A DNA stretch of 42,988 bases from Rhypophila decipiens (taxonomy: Eukaryota; Ascomycota; Sordariomycetes; Sordariales; Naviculisporaceae): NCBI GenBank assembly GCA_033297075.1, contig MU858301.1, positions 1-42,988 of the forward strand, given 5' to 3'. This document shows positions 21,737-31,563 of the stretch, one piece after another. A program made the translations under genes and the position numbers. How positions within the stretch are numbered: the first letter of the stretch is position 1; each line of letters starts with the position of its first letter. Under the pieces are notes generated by a model that saw nothing but the letters and a program-made list of their open reading frames with translations, was not told the origin of the DNA and did no database searches.

Positions 21737-24682
21737 ATGGGCTCTACTAAAGAGTTCCCCAGCCTCCAAGACTTGCTCCGTAGCAGGGCAACAATATCCA
21801 GCCACGACGAGCCAGGAAATCTCACGTTCTATCCGCTCGGTAATACCACATCGCCAGTCAAAGTCTCATACAGCGAGCTGTACGACCGGGCCAAGACACT
21901 CGGTGAACAACTTGAAAATCACTCGCTTATAGCAACCGGCAGGCCCATCTTGATCCACCTGGATGATCACCATGACACGCTGCTTTACTTCTGGGCGGTC
22001 CTTCTTTCAGGCGGTGTCCCCGTCATCACATCTCCCCAATCATTGAGCAACGTTGATGAATATCGGGCAAGACATCTTCAACACTTGGCCCTGTTGCTCG
22101 AGTCGCCTGTCTGCATCACTCGGACAGATCTCCTTCATCAGTTTGAGTGCATCGGTAGCACCCGCGACAGCACTGATGCCGTTATCAGTCTGCACACGAT
22201 CGAGTCTCTCGAGGGCATTTCAATGCACCACGGCGTTCGGGAGATTGGGGATGGAGCCAAGACAAGCCCTGGAGACAACCAATATGAGGACTTAGCACTC
22301 CTCATGCTAACCTCTGGCTCAACAGGCAACTCCAAAGCCGTCTGCCTTACACATCGGCAAATCCTGGCTGCTGTCCGTGGAAAGTCACTGGTGCGCGACT
22401 TGCACCTAGGAACTGAGGGCGGGCGTGCCGGCACATTCCTCAACTGGATAGGTTTAGACCACGTCGCGAGCCTGATCGAAGTCCATCTTCAAGCGCTGTA
22501 TCTCAACGCAGATCAGGTCCATGTCCATGCGGCAGATGTGGTTTCTTTCCCAGCCACATTTCTCGACCTGTGCAGCCGACACGCCGTCGCCAGGACCTTC
22601 GCGCCAAATTTCTTCCTTGCTGGGTTGGCCTCCTCTGAGTCATTTCAAGGCCAAAGTTCAAACCTAAGAGATAAGCCAGAGCTTAAAAGATGGGATCTCT
22701 CTAACCTTCGACTGATTGCCTCTGGTGGGGAAGCCAACGACGTTCAGACATGCAACGCCGTGAATGAGGTACTTGCTCAGTTTGGTGCCAAGCGAGACGA
22801 TAACATCATTCTGCCGGGCTTTGGCATGACGGAGACTTGTGCTGGTGCCATCTACAATTCCAACTTTCCGGGGTACGATATCTCGAGCGGCTACAAATTT
22901 GCGTCGGTGGGGAAGTGTATGCCCGGGATTGAGATGCGGATCACTCGTGCCAATGACGGCTCTACTGAGCTAGCACCACCAAGTGAGATCGGCAACCTGG
23001 AAGTACGAGGCGAGGTAGTCTTCCAGGGGTACTATCGCGACCCAGTGGCAACAGGGGAGGCATTTACTGCCGACGGGTGGTTCAGGACGGGCGACCGAGC
23101 ATTCATCGACAATGAGGGAAATCTGTGCCTTGCCGGACGGCTCAAGGACGTTGTCAATGTCAATGGGGTGAAGATCCTAACTACAGAGCTGCAATCCGCG
23201 GTCGATCTTGCTCTTTCAGCCAGTTTCAAGCTGCGGGGGCTGGTCGAGAGAGCCGTTTGCTTTGCTGCTAGAGCTCAAGGCGCAGCAACAGAGCAGGTCG
23301 TCGCGGCTTGCATGACCACTCTCTGGCCCATTGACGGGAAGGATATGGCCCAGATTCAGGATATTGTCACAGGGGCCTGCGTACTGGTCAACGCCAGTTG
23401 TACCAACCCTGTTGTGTTCGGGCTGTCTGAACAGTCCATGGCGTTGGTGCCGGTGAGCACGCTGGGAAAGGTCTCGGGTGCTAAAATGCGGACCATGTTT
23501 GAACTGGGAGTGTTTGACGATGATTTGAGCTTTTTCAAAACCACCGTTGGGGATTGGAGAAAAGATCATTTGTTGAGGGCACCCCAGGAAGTAGACTGCT
23601 TCCTTGATGACGAGCAACAGTTTTTGAGGTCGGGAGTCGCAGATATATGCAATGTCGAACAGGTTTCAGTTGACCTTGATGTCTCATTCTTCCAGTTGGG
23701 ATTTACGTCTATGGATGTCATCAGATTAAAACACCGCATCGACAAGGGACTGGATGTTCAAGTTGCAGTCATCGACATTATGAAGAACCCGACGGTGCGA
23801 TCATTAGCTGCAATTCTCAAGAGGAGGAATGAGCAAAAGAGCCACGAGTACGATCCTATTGTTACTCTCCGCTCCACTGGCACGAAGAGTCCGCTCTGGC
23901 TGGTTCACCCAGGCGTTGGCGAGGTCCTGGTATTTGTTGCTCTGGCCAAACATATGGACACGGACGATCGCCCCATCCACGCCTTGAGAGCTCGAGGGTT
24001 CGAACCAGGGCAACCAAAGTTCGCCTCGATTACGGATACAGTAGAGACATATGCTGCGGCAATTCGAAGGCTGCAACCAAGTGGCCCCTACTGTTTGGCC
24101 GGATACAGCTATGGGGCCATGCTTGCGTTCGAAGTCGCCAAGAGACTCGAGGACGTCAAATTCCTAGGCAGCTTCAACCTCCCACCCCATATCAAGACAA
24201 GAATGAAGCAGTTGGGTTGGAGCATGTGTCTTCTTCATCTGGCACAGTTTCTCGGTTTGCTGACCGAGGAAACCGTCGAAGACGAGACGTCTTCAGAAAC
24301 TTACCGCTCAAGAGGACATGAAAGCGCCCTGGACCGGATTGTTGAGTTGTCCGACAAGTCTCGGATGGCGGAGCTCGGCCTAACTCGGGATTCCTTAGCC
24401 CGTTGGACCGACGTAGCCTATGGTTTGCAGAGCATGGCGGCAGATTATGAGCCGTTGGGAGCCGTCGATTCGATTGACGTGTTCCATGCCGAGCCGCTGA
24501 AGGTCGCTGCATCTTCGAGAGAAGAATGGGTGACTGAGCACTTGAGCAGGTGGGCAGATTTTTCCAGGACTACGCCTCGTTTGCATGCAGTTGGTGGGGC
24601 GCATTACACCATGCTTGGCACGGAGCATGTTGGTTTGTTTGCGAGAAAGCTGCAGCAGGCATTGGCGGGTCATGGAGTGTAG
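21737..24682 (+). CDS. NRPS-like synthetase, A-T-TE (aryl-quinone/furanone synthase type)
   Basis: A single exon of 981 residues from ATG 21737 (AAAATGGGC). The adenylation domain has A3 LTSGSTGNSK (191–200), A5 GMTETCAG (363–370), A7 GWFRTGDRAF (near 451), GRLKDVVNVNGVKI and a GK lysine at about 578. The thiolation domain has LGFTSMD with the phosphopantetheine serine at about 658. The thioesterase has HPGVGEVLVF, GYSYG with nucleophile Ser at about 791, and GGAHYTML with His at about 956. There is no condensation domain. This layout and size match the fungal enzymes that activate an aromatic alpha-keto acid and dimerise it by Claisen and Dieckmann steps (atromentin, polyporic acid, microperfuranone, aspulvinone types). 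Which product is made cannot be read here. It is the core enzyme of the cluster 19.1–31.5 kb. Confidence 0.9.
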   Translation: MGSTKEFPSLQDLLRSRATISSHDEPGNLTFYPLGNTTSPVKVSYSELYDRAKTLGEQLENHSLIATGRPILIHLDDHHDTLLYFWAVLLSGGVPVITSPQSLSNVDEYRARHLQHLALLLESPVCITRTDLLHQFECIGSTRDSTDAVISLHTIESLEGISMHHGVREIGDGAKTSPGDNQYEDLALLMLTSGSTGNSKAVCLTHRQILAAVRGKSLVRDLHLGTEGGRAGTFLNWIGLDHVASLIEVHLQALYLNADQVHVHAADVVSFPATFLDLCSRHAVARTFAPNFFLAGLASSESFQGQSSNLRDKPELKRWDLSNLRLIASGGEANDVQTCNAVNEVLAQFGAKRDDNIILPGFGMTETCAGAIYNSNFPGYDISSGYKFASVGKCMPGIEMRITRANDGSTELAPPSEIGNLEVRGEVVFQGYYRDPVATGEAFTADGWFRTGDRAFIDNEGNLCLAGRLKDVVNVNGVKILTTELQSAVDLALSASFKLRGLVERAVCFAARAQGAATEQVVAACMTTLWPIDGKDMAQIQDIVTGACVLVNASCTNPVVFGLSEQSMALVPVSTLGKVSGAKMRTMFELGVFDDDLSFFKTTVGDWRKDHLLRAPQEVDCFLDDEQQFLRSGVADICNVEQVSVDLDVSFFQLGFTSMDVIRLKHRIDKGLDVQVAVIDIMKNPTVRSLAAILKRRNEQKSHEYDPIVTLRSTGTKSPLWLVHPGVGEVLVFVALAKHMDTDDRPIHALRARGFEPGQPKFASITDTVETYAAAIRRLQPSGPYCLAGYSYGAMLAFEVAKRLEDVKFLGSFNLPPHIKTRMKQLGWSMCLLHLAQFLGLLTEETVEDETSSETYRSRGHESALDRIVELSDKSRMAELGLTRDSLARWTDVAYGLQSMAADYEPLGAVDSIDVFHAEPLKVAASSREEWVTEHLSRWADFSRTTPRLHAVGGAHYTMLGTEHVGLFARKLQQALAGHGV

Positions 24683-25339
24683 TAGTAGATCAGCTGAACC
24701 ATTTCCATGGGAAAACGGTTGCTACCTAAATAGATATGCATTGTGCACAGTGGAAATAGACAGATTAGACGTCAACGAGGCGATTATTGGTTGTTGTGCC
24801 GCACAATGGGGAGAGGATGACTGTCAGTAAAGATAAGGTGTTGACCAATAATCAGCAACGGGTACTGTAACCAGTAAGGTGCTGATCACAGCCTCCTTGT
24901 GACAGTGAAACCCCTTCCCCCAAAGCGATTTGGTCAACACCAATACGTAGTATGGTGTTTCGGAGCCGCTTTAGTGCGATATTCATATAACTGGATCACA
25001 TGGCCCAGCACTCGCAACAAAAGCGGCAAAATCTAGTCTCAGCTCTCAGCCCTTTTCGGTTCTTACAAGGTCAGCGGTCAGCCAGCCAATCACCAATTGC
25101 TGTGGCGGGGTCCCACTTGTAAGACTGTGGAGCCAATCGCAATAAAAGGGCGGGGTGGGCTCTGATTGGTTTTCTTGAACGGGTGGGTCCGCCCTCGACA
25201 GAGCTGAGACAGCACACTCGCCTGCTATAAGTTGACCAAAAACATTCCTTCTTTTTGCTACAATCCAAATCGCAAGTTTCAGTTGATTTTTTCTTAATCC
25301 ACCGAGTAATACACCTCTGTCCGACCCTGATCCCCCGCG
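24683..25339. promoter_or_regulatory. Upstream region of OMT2 with four CCAAT boxes
   Basis: About 650 bp between the synthetase stop and OMT2. CCAAT pentamers occur at 25086, 25093 and 25133, with an inverted copy (ATTGG) at 25165; an AATAAAAGGG stretch at 25141 may serve as TATA-like core. CCAAT boxes are bound by the fungal HAP complex. The first 250 bp should be the terminator region of the synthetase. Confidence 0.5.
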
Positions 25340-26671
25340 ATGGATTTGAATGCCGCCCTGGCCGTGGTCTCTGAACTTGGCCACTTCGGCAAGACCGCCG
25401 ATCGAGACACTCGCCGGAATCTCATTGCTGCCCTCCGAAAGACAGCGGACTCCCTCGAGGATGAGATCGGCACTCTCCACAGATACGGACATATTGTGAG
25501 AAACTCGGACCAGTCTTTCTGACCACTCCAGTCGCTAACAAGTTCTAAAACAGGAACTGGAGAAGGCGATGGTTCAGATTGGTCTCGATAACGAGATCTT
25601 CAAGCAATTCTCCGAAGCCGATGGCACTTTGACAGTTGACCAAGTGTCGGAGAAAACGAACTCCGACCCTCAACTTATGCGTACACGCCCCCCTTGCCTG
25701 CGACTTGACAAACTTAGCTTTGCCTAAGCAATCACACATCTAACTCATCACCAATAGGTCGATTGCTCCGATATTACGCCACTGTCAATATCCTCGCGGA
25801 AGTCTCTCCCTCAAAATTTACCGCCACCAACCTGACGCACAACCTGATCCAGCCTGTGGTCACCGCCGCCCTAGGACATTACTATGGTATCTGTTCGGCC
25901 CAAAATCTTCATCTCCCGTCCTACCTCAAGTCGCTGTCTTATCAGAACCCAACCGACGAGACAAACACTGCCTTCCATCAAACCTACCACACCACCCTCT
26001 CTCCGTTCCAGTACATGGCGCAACGTGACCCCACCCAACTGGAGCACTTCAACACGTACATGGCCTTGCGCCGTGACTCATCTTTGTCCTGGCTGAGCGT
26101 CTACCCGCTCATGGAACGACTTGCACCATCCCTGTCCTCATCTGACCGCCATCGGGTCCTTTATGTCAACATCGGTGGCGGGATCGGTCATCAATGCGCG
26201 CAATTCCGTGAGAAGTATCCTCCCTCTACCCTGCCAGGACGGGTCATCCTGCAGGACCTACCGGCTACCATTGAGAAGGCACTCCCCACTCCGGGAGTTG
26301 AAAACATGGCCTGGGACTTTTTCTCGGATGACACGCAGCCCATCAAGGGTGCATTGATTTACTACATGCGAGGGGTGCCGCATAACCACCCCGCACACAA
26401 GGTCAAGCAATTGTTTTCCAAGATCAAGGATGCTATGAGTCATGAATCAAGATTGTTGATTGACGAGACGGTCCTTCCGGACATGGGGGTGGGCTACGTA
26501 GCTGCTAGCATTGATTTGACCATGATGGGGGCATTTGCTAGTATGGAGAGAACGGAGAGTGATTGGAAGGAACTTGTGCAGGCGGCTGGGTTGGAGTGGG
26601 TGGGTAGTTGGGAGTATAACTGTGCAAACAACGAGACTGTTATGGAGGTTAGACTGCCCAGACAGGCCTAG
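25340..26671 (+). CDS. SAM-dependent O-methyltransferase (OMT2), three exons
   Basis: Exons 25340–25495, 25554–25680 and 25758–26671 (introns of 58 and 77 nt) give 398 residues. The N-terminal half carries the helical/winged-helix domain (MDLNAALAVVSELGHFGKTA ... LMRRLLRYYATVNILAEVSP across the last junction). The SAM-binding loop is VLYVNIGGGIGHQ, with Asn at about 232 where most relatives have Asp. QDLPATIEKA and YYMRGVPHNHP follow, whose His at about 303 is the likely catalytic base, then LLIDETVLPDMG. It is a COMT-type enzyme for phenolic or enolic hydroxyls. It lies downstream of the synthetase on the same strand and, with OMT1, suggests a doubly O-methylated product (inference). Confidence 0.86.
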
Positions 26672-28032
26672 ACGACATGCATCCGATGATGAGGGGGACT
26701 TTTTGGGAGCAAATCGTCACTGGACTGTTTTCTGGAGCGGACTTGGTAATCCGCCAATCCCAAGTCTTCTCGGTTATTTCGTTCTACCATAAACTGGTAG
26801 AACTGATAGGTTTTCAATTGATGACCTGCACCCTTTCATATTCAGCCCCCAACTTGCACTTTATTGTAGTATTGTTCATCTCGACCTTTCGTTGGAGTTT
26901 GTGACTTACTCTGCCTCCCTGGTCCTTCCTCTGGCTACACGACTCGTTGGGCTTCGTGATATGCAACACAAGCCAATATTTGGAAGCACCCAACAACTCA
27001 GACAGGCGCAGTTCCTCATCCCCGTCGAATTGAAAGTCATTCTTGCTTTTCTTCCTTGTCACAAGATTAGCTGTGCGCAAGTCAAAAGGCACCAATATTA
27101 AGATGCAAACATACGGCGTTGTGCAGACCCCTAATACAAAAGGACTGGTCCCGAGATCAAGATGTGTGCGAGGTGATCGTACACATGTGAGATTGTGATA
27201 GTGATACAAAAACACTCTCGTCCAATCACCTCTTTTAACAAAGAAATGACAAGGAAACCTGTAGTTGTAAAGGTGGCCGGGTATTATCGGCTATCACATT
27301 CAAACACGCTGTAGAGGACGCAACATTGTCAAGAGACACAACGGCCCCCACAAACACCGAAAGTGTACATGTAAAATGCTGAATGAATTCTCGAACAGAG
27401 GTGAATGGAACTTTCGTCAGAGTGGGCGGATAGTCCTCCAATCACACACAAAATGCGGCATCAGGAGACACATTATTCAACACCAACGAAAGCTGCGCCG
27501 CTGAGACATTTGGCTCAGTTTACAGTTCACACAGTGCGCAAAATCAGGCTGTGCCCGGTGCACACAGCCTTATGAAGCTCGGAAACGTGCTTAGCCGCTG
27601 ACGGCGTTGTGATAAGGTAGAATGTTGGTCATCGTCTGACGACCGGGCTCTTTTGAGTCGGAAAGGGGTGAATCAGACTGCCTGGATTCAAAAGCAAAGA
27701 ACTTGGCTTTTTGTTGATGGCTGTGCGGTTTATTCATAACTAGGGGAATATCGTTATATGCGATATAGTCTTGTACTCGTCAGCCTCCGGACGGAAAGTG
27801 TTGACAGGGAAACGGCCCACTTTCCGTGAGAAGGCATTTTGCTCCACTTTCTGTCTGCCAGAAGGCCGGTCTAGAACTGACGAGTAACCGTAAGAATCAC
27901 TGATAAGAACTTGACCCAAAAACATCCAAACCCATCTACATCTTGCCCCAAGAGCTTCTGCAGACTGATAGCCAGTTCGTGGTTCACATCATCATCATGA
28001 CTGATCTGAGAGTCAAAAAGATCAAGTTCATC
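26672..28032. other. Intergenic region, no supported gene
   Basis: About 1.36 kb. A 133-codon minus frame at 26814–27215 exists but shows no domain and no spliced partners, so I do not call it. The last few hundred bases should be the P450-2 promoter; a putative upstream in-frame ATG lies at 27997. Confidence 0.45.
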
Positions 28033-29793
28033 ATGGATGAGGCTCACATAATCCCCACAGCACTTGTCTTTGCCATCGCCCTCATTCTCACCGTCCTTGT
28101 CCTCCTCATCGGTTTCCTCCGCACCGGACCAAAGACAAGAATTAACTCCAAATACCGACAGAATCATCACGACAAGCTATCCGAAGCCCATCTCTTCGAC
28201 CAACTCCCCTCAGTCGGAGTCTCCCAATCGCGCTTCAGGTTCCTCCGCGAGCCTTTGACCATCATAAGCTCCTGGACAAACTTGACTGAAAACACACTCT
28301 CCGGTTTCAACAAATTCTCGAAAGTCTTCAACACACCGTTCATCCTCCCCACAACATGGGCATCCAACTCTCGGCTGGTTATCTTGCCGCCTTCCCAACT
28401 ACACACTATCATGAACAAGCCTGAATCAGAACTGACGGCATTCTGGGCGCTCATTGAGCATCTCATGTTGCAATATTTCATTGACATCTCTGTTTTTGAC
28501 AACCTCATTCACTTTGATGTGTCCAAGAAGGACTTGTCGAGGGCAAATGTTCACCGTCAAGCTGCATCTACCGCCGAGGAGATTGAGCTGGCGTTTGGAG
28601 ACATCTGGGGCGGGCATAGCACTCATGGTGACAAAGACGGCAATGAGAAACCTGGAAAGGCAGAATGGAAATATGTCAATGGATGGGAAGCATGCACTCG
28701 GGTGATTCTTCGCGTTGGAATGAGAACACTGGTCGGCGAGGAGATGTGTCGTGACGAGAATCTGCTGAGGCAAACTGAGTTGTTTTCGAATGCGTTGTTC
28801 GGTGGAGTGGCGATTCTGCACTGCACCCCGACCATATTCCGGGGCTTTGTCGGGGCAATTGTCGGCTTGCCCACTCGGTGGTATGGCTGGAAATGCAGTA
28901 GGATCTTTATCCCGCTGGTGAAGGAGCGACTTAGGTTGTGGAAGGCGAGAGAAGTTGCTGTGGGGAGGGGAGAAAAGGTTGATGATCTGCCTGTAAGTTT
29001 CTCTGCCCTCTTCTGCGGAACGTGACAGCTTGCCAGGACTGACATTGTCATTGAACAGAACGACTTCCTTCAGTGGCTGATTGCCCGCTGCGCAAGCCAC
29101 GGACCGGAACACCTGGACCCCCACAAGATCACGACTCGAATGCTGGCGCTCAATACCATGTTTGTCTTTGCCATGGGCTATGTGTTCGCACACGCCGTCA
29201 TTGATCTTTGCGTCAGCCCCAACCGGGATGAGTTCTTCGCTGGGCTCGAGGAGGAGTGCATAAAGCTTCTCGCACAACATCCCGGCGGCCTAGCTGACCG
29301 AGATCTTATCGACAAGCTGTACCGTGCAGACTCAACACTCCGCGAGTCGATGCGCCTCTCTGCCATCAGCGTGGTCTCACTTCCACGAGATGTCGTGGGC
29401 CAGCCGCTGGACATTGGAAACGGCATGTTCGTACCTGCCGGGACAAGGATCGCCTTCCCAACATTGCACATGCAGCTGGACCCAGATCTGTACCAAGATG
29501 CAGGCCGATTTGATGCCTTTCGATTTTCCCGACCCGCTGAGGAGTCTCCAGGAGAAGAACACAAGCAAGATCTGATGTACACGCCCACCCCTGGCTTCTT
29601 GCCATTTGGCTACGGAAGGAAGGCATGCCCGGGCAGATGGTATGTCTCGCAGACCGTTAAGCAAGCACTCGCGTATTTGGCTCTGCATTATGACGTCGAG
29701 CTTGTGGGACCCGGTCCGGAGAGGAAGGCACTGCTGAACACTATGATCCCACCAACCGGAACACAACTCAGGATTCGACGGAAAGAAGTCTAA
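28033..29793 (+). CDS. Cytochrome P450 (P450-2), two exons
   Basis: Exons 28033–28992 and 29059–29793 with a 66-nt intron (GTAAGT...AACAG) give 564 residues. An ATG at 27997 would add 12. The N-terminal anchor is IIPTALVFAIALILTVLVLL. ExxR is LRESMRLS (416–419), a PERF-like segment is FDAFRFSRP, and the heme loop is FGYGRKACPGRWYV with Cys510, so it is a complete heme-thiolate monooxygenase of the endoplasmic reticulum. The I-helix reads NTMFVFAMGYVFAHAVIDL and lacks the usual AGxDT core. It is co-oriented with the synthetase, OMT2 and the NmrA gene, so it most likely oxidises the cluster product. Confidence 0.85.
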
Positions 29794-30386
29794 CGACGGG
29801 AATAGGGCAAGCAGGAGAAAAGCTTGCATGATGGTGGCTATTCTAATTATGATCTTCTGGTCCTTCATTGTTAATTTAGAAAATCTTTGTTACGTGCAAA
29901 AAATGTTGGCGAGATAGATCACAAAATATTGTAGGGCAGGCCGCAGGTGGAACAATGCAGTGTTAGGTTGGCCATGTCATTTCAAGCCAATGGCAGAATG
30001 GCAAACAACAAGACAACTTTCTTACTTGTGGCCATATCTGGGAGTAGACCCACACTGGAGATATGTTGGACGACATTGATCCATAACAAGCAAATTCACG
30101 GATATATGCATAACCTTGATAACAACATGTATAGCTCGGAAACGCCTTACCAGCAAGCCCTTTTTGTCGCATATTGCAATCTGACGTGCAGCACAACAAT
30201 ACAGAAGATGAGATGTATTTAAACCTCTCCACGGGCATCAGCTGGGTACGACTACTTCAATCGGATCATGAGTCTGCGCATTTCAATCACACTACTTGTC
30301 TGCACATTCAACTCCAACCCACCCACCCGTGTCGCTTTCCCATACACCGAGAAACCTTTCTTCCTATTCTCACCAATATTGTCGTC
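29794..30386. promoter_or_regulatory. Intergenic region upstream of NmrA-like gene
   Basis: About 590 bp with no supported gene. It contains the P450-2 3' flank and, in its last 150 bp, a C/A-rich leader before the ATG at 30387. Short in-frame ATGs upstream (for example 30174 in the same frame) are weaker starts because they would precede the Rossmann fold by about 70 unrelated residues. Confidence 0.4.
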
Positions 30387-31460
30387 ATGTCAAAGCATCA
30401 CCAAACAGTCTTCGTCACTTCCGCAACAGGAATAACGGGCTCGGCTCTTTGCCGAATCCTCGTCGCCCCGCCCTTCAACTACACCGTCCGCTCCACAACC
30501 CGGGATCGATCCACTCCAATCGCCCAATCCCTCACCGCCCTCGGCGTGCAATTCATCGGAGATGGCACAATATCTTGGTCCTCCGCCCACGAAGAGACCC
30601 TTCTAGAGGCGACGAAGCCCTGCACAAAGCTCTTCCTCTGTCTCCTACCCAACCTATCCGACCTGTCCGAAGCACCCCGCCAAGCAAGCCTCATGATCCG
30701 CCTCGCCAAACAAGCGGGAATCACTCAAGTAGTGGGCATGACCAGCCTGGGTGTCTTTATGCTCGAGACCCCAACCACTGACCAATCCCGTTTCCCGCCG
30801 TCGGGTCTGTTCAAAGCCCACTTACAAGCCCAATCGAAAATCGAAGACATCATCACGACCGGCGGGTTCGAGTCCTGGACAATCTTGCGCCCCGGGTTCT
30901 TGATGGCCAATTTCCTCGAACCAAAACTGAGTTCTCTTCACGGAGGGTTGCGCGAGATCCGCGACGACAAGACCTGGACGACTTGTTTGGAGCCTCATTC
31001 TAAGCTTGGTCTGACAGATCATGTGGATATTGCTCGACTGGCTGCGTCTGCATTTTTTGCGCCGGGAAAGTTTCATGGAAGAGAGTTGGCCGTGGTCAGT
31101 GATGTCCTGACTGTGCAGGAGGTACTCGATGTTCTTGGCGAGAAGATTGGCCTTGGTCCGGGTGGTCTTGAGCCCGTTTATATCGCTGATGAGTGTGCTA
31201 GCGGCAAAGAAACTGGCCAAGGAAGAGAAAGCAGCAGTGCCGTCAAGGGTGGTGGGTTCTTTGCCAAAGAAAGATGTTTGAGGAATATGCTCCATGGTGT
31301 GGACCTTGAAGTGGCAAAGCATATGTTGCTTTCCGATTACGTTGGTGATGATGATGGGGACGATCAGGCCAAGTCGACCATTGCAGGGCCACTTGTGTCC
31401 TTCGGTGGCTTTTTGGAGAGGGAGGAGCAAGTGGTCAACGAGACATATACACACTTTTAG
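30387..31460 (+). CDS. NmrA-like NAD(P)-binding reductase
   Basis: A single exon of 357 residues. The start at 30387 (GTCATGTCA) places the dinucleotide-binding motif VTSATGITGSAL at residues 10–21, as in atypical short-chain dehydrogenases of the NmrA/isoflavone-reductase family. VVGMTSLGVF, SWTILRPGFLMANFLEP and LTDHVDIARLAASAFF follow the same fold. Family members are either redox enzymes acting on phenolic or quinone substrates, or NAD(P)-sensing regulators. Its position at the end of four co-oriented cluster genes favours a biosynthetic reductase here. The C-terminal 60 residues are acidic (GDDDGDD). The canonical YxxxK is not clear. Confidence 0.8.
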   Translation: MSKHHQTVFVTSATGITGSALCRILVAPPFNYTVRSTTRDRSTPIAQSLTALGVQFIGDGTISWSSAHEETLLEATKPCTKLFLCLLPNLSDLSEAPRQASLMIRLAKQAGITQVVGMTSLGVFMLETPTTDQSRFPPSGLFKAHLQAQSKIEDIITTGGFESWTILRPGFLMANFLEPKLSSLHGGLREIRDDKTWTTCLEPHSKLGLTDHVDIARLAASAFFAPGKFHGRELAVVSDVLTVQEVLDVLGEKIGLGPGGLEPVYIADECASGKETGQGRESSSAVKGGGFFAKERCLRNMLHGVDLEVAKHMLLSDYVGDDDGDDQAKSTIAGPLVSFGGFLEREEQVVNETYTHF

Positions 31461-31563
31461 TACCTTGCAAGATACTGGAAATCGCGTATATATAAAGGGG
31501 TACCTGGTAATTCCTTGGCACGCAATTAAGACCGCCTTGTTCTCTCACGAATCTATGGCTTTT

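Noticed and set aside
26814..27215. 133-codon minus-strand frame
   Set aside because: No domain, weak composition, no splice partners or expression signal.
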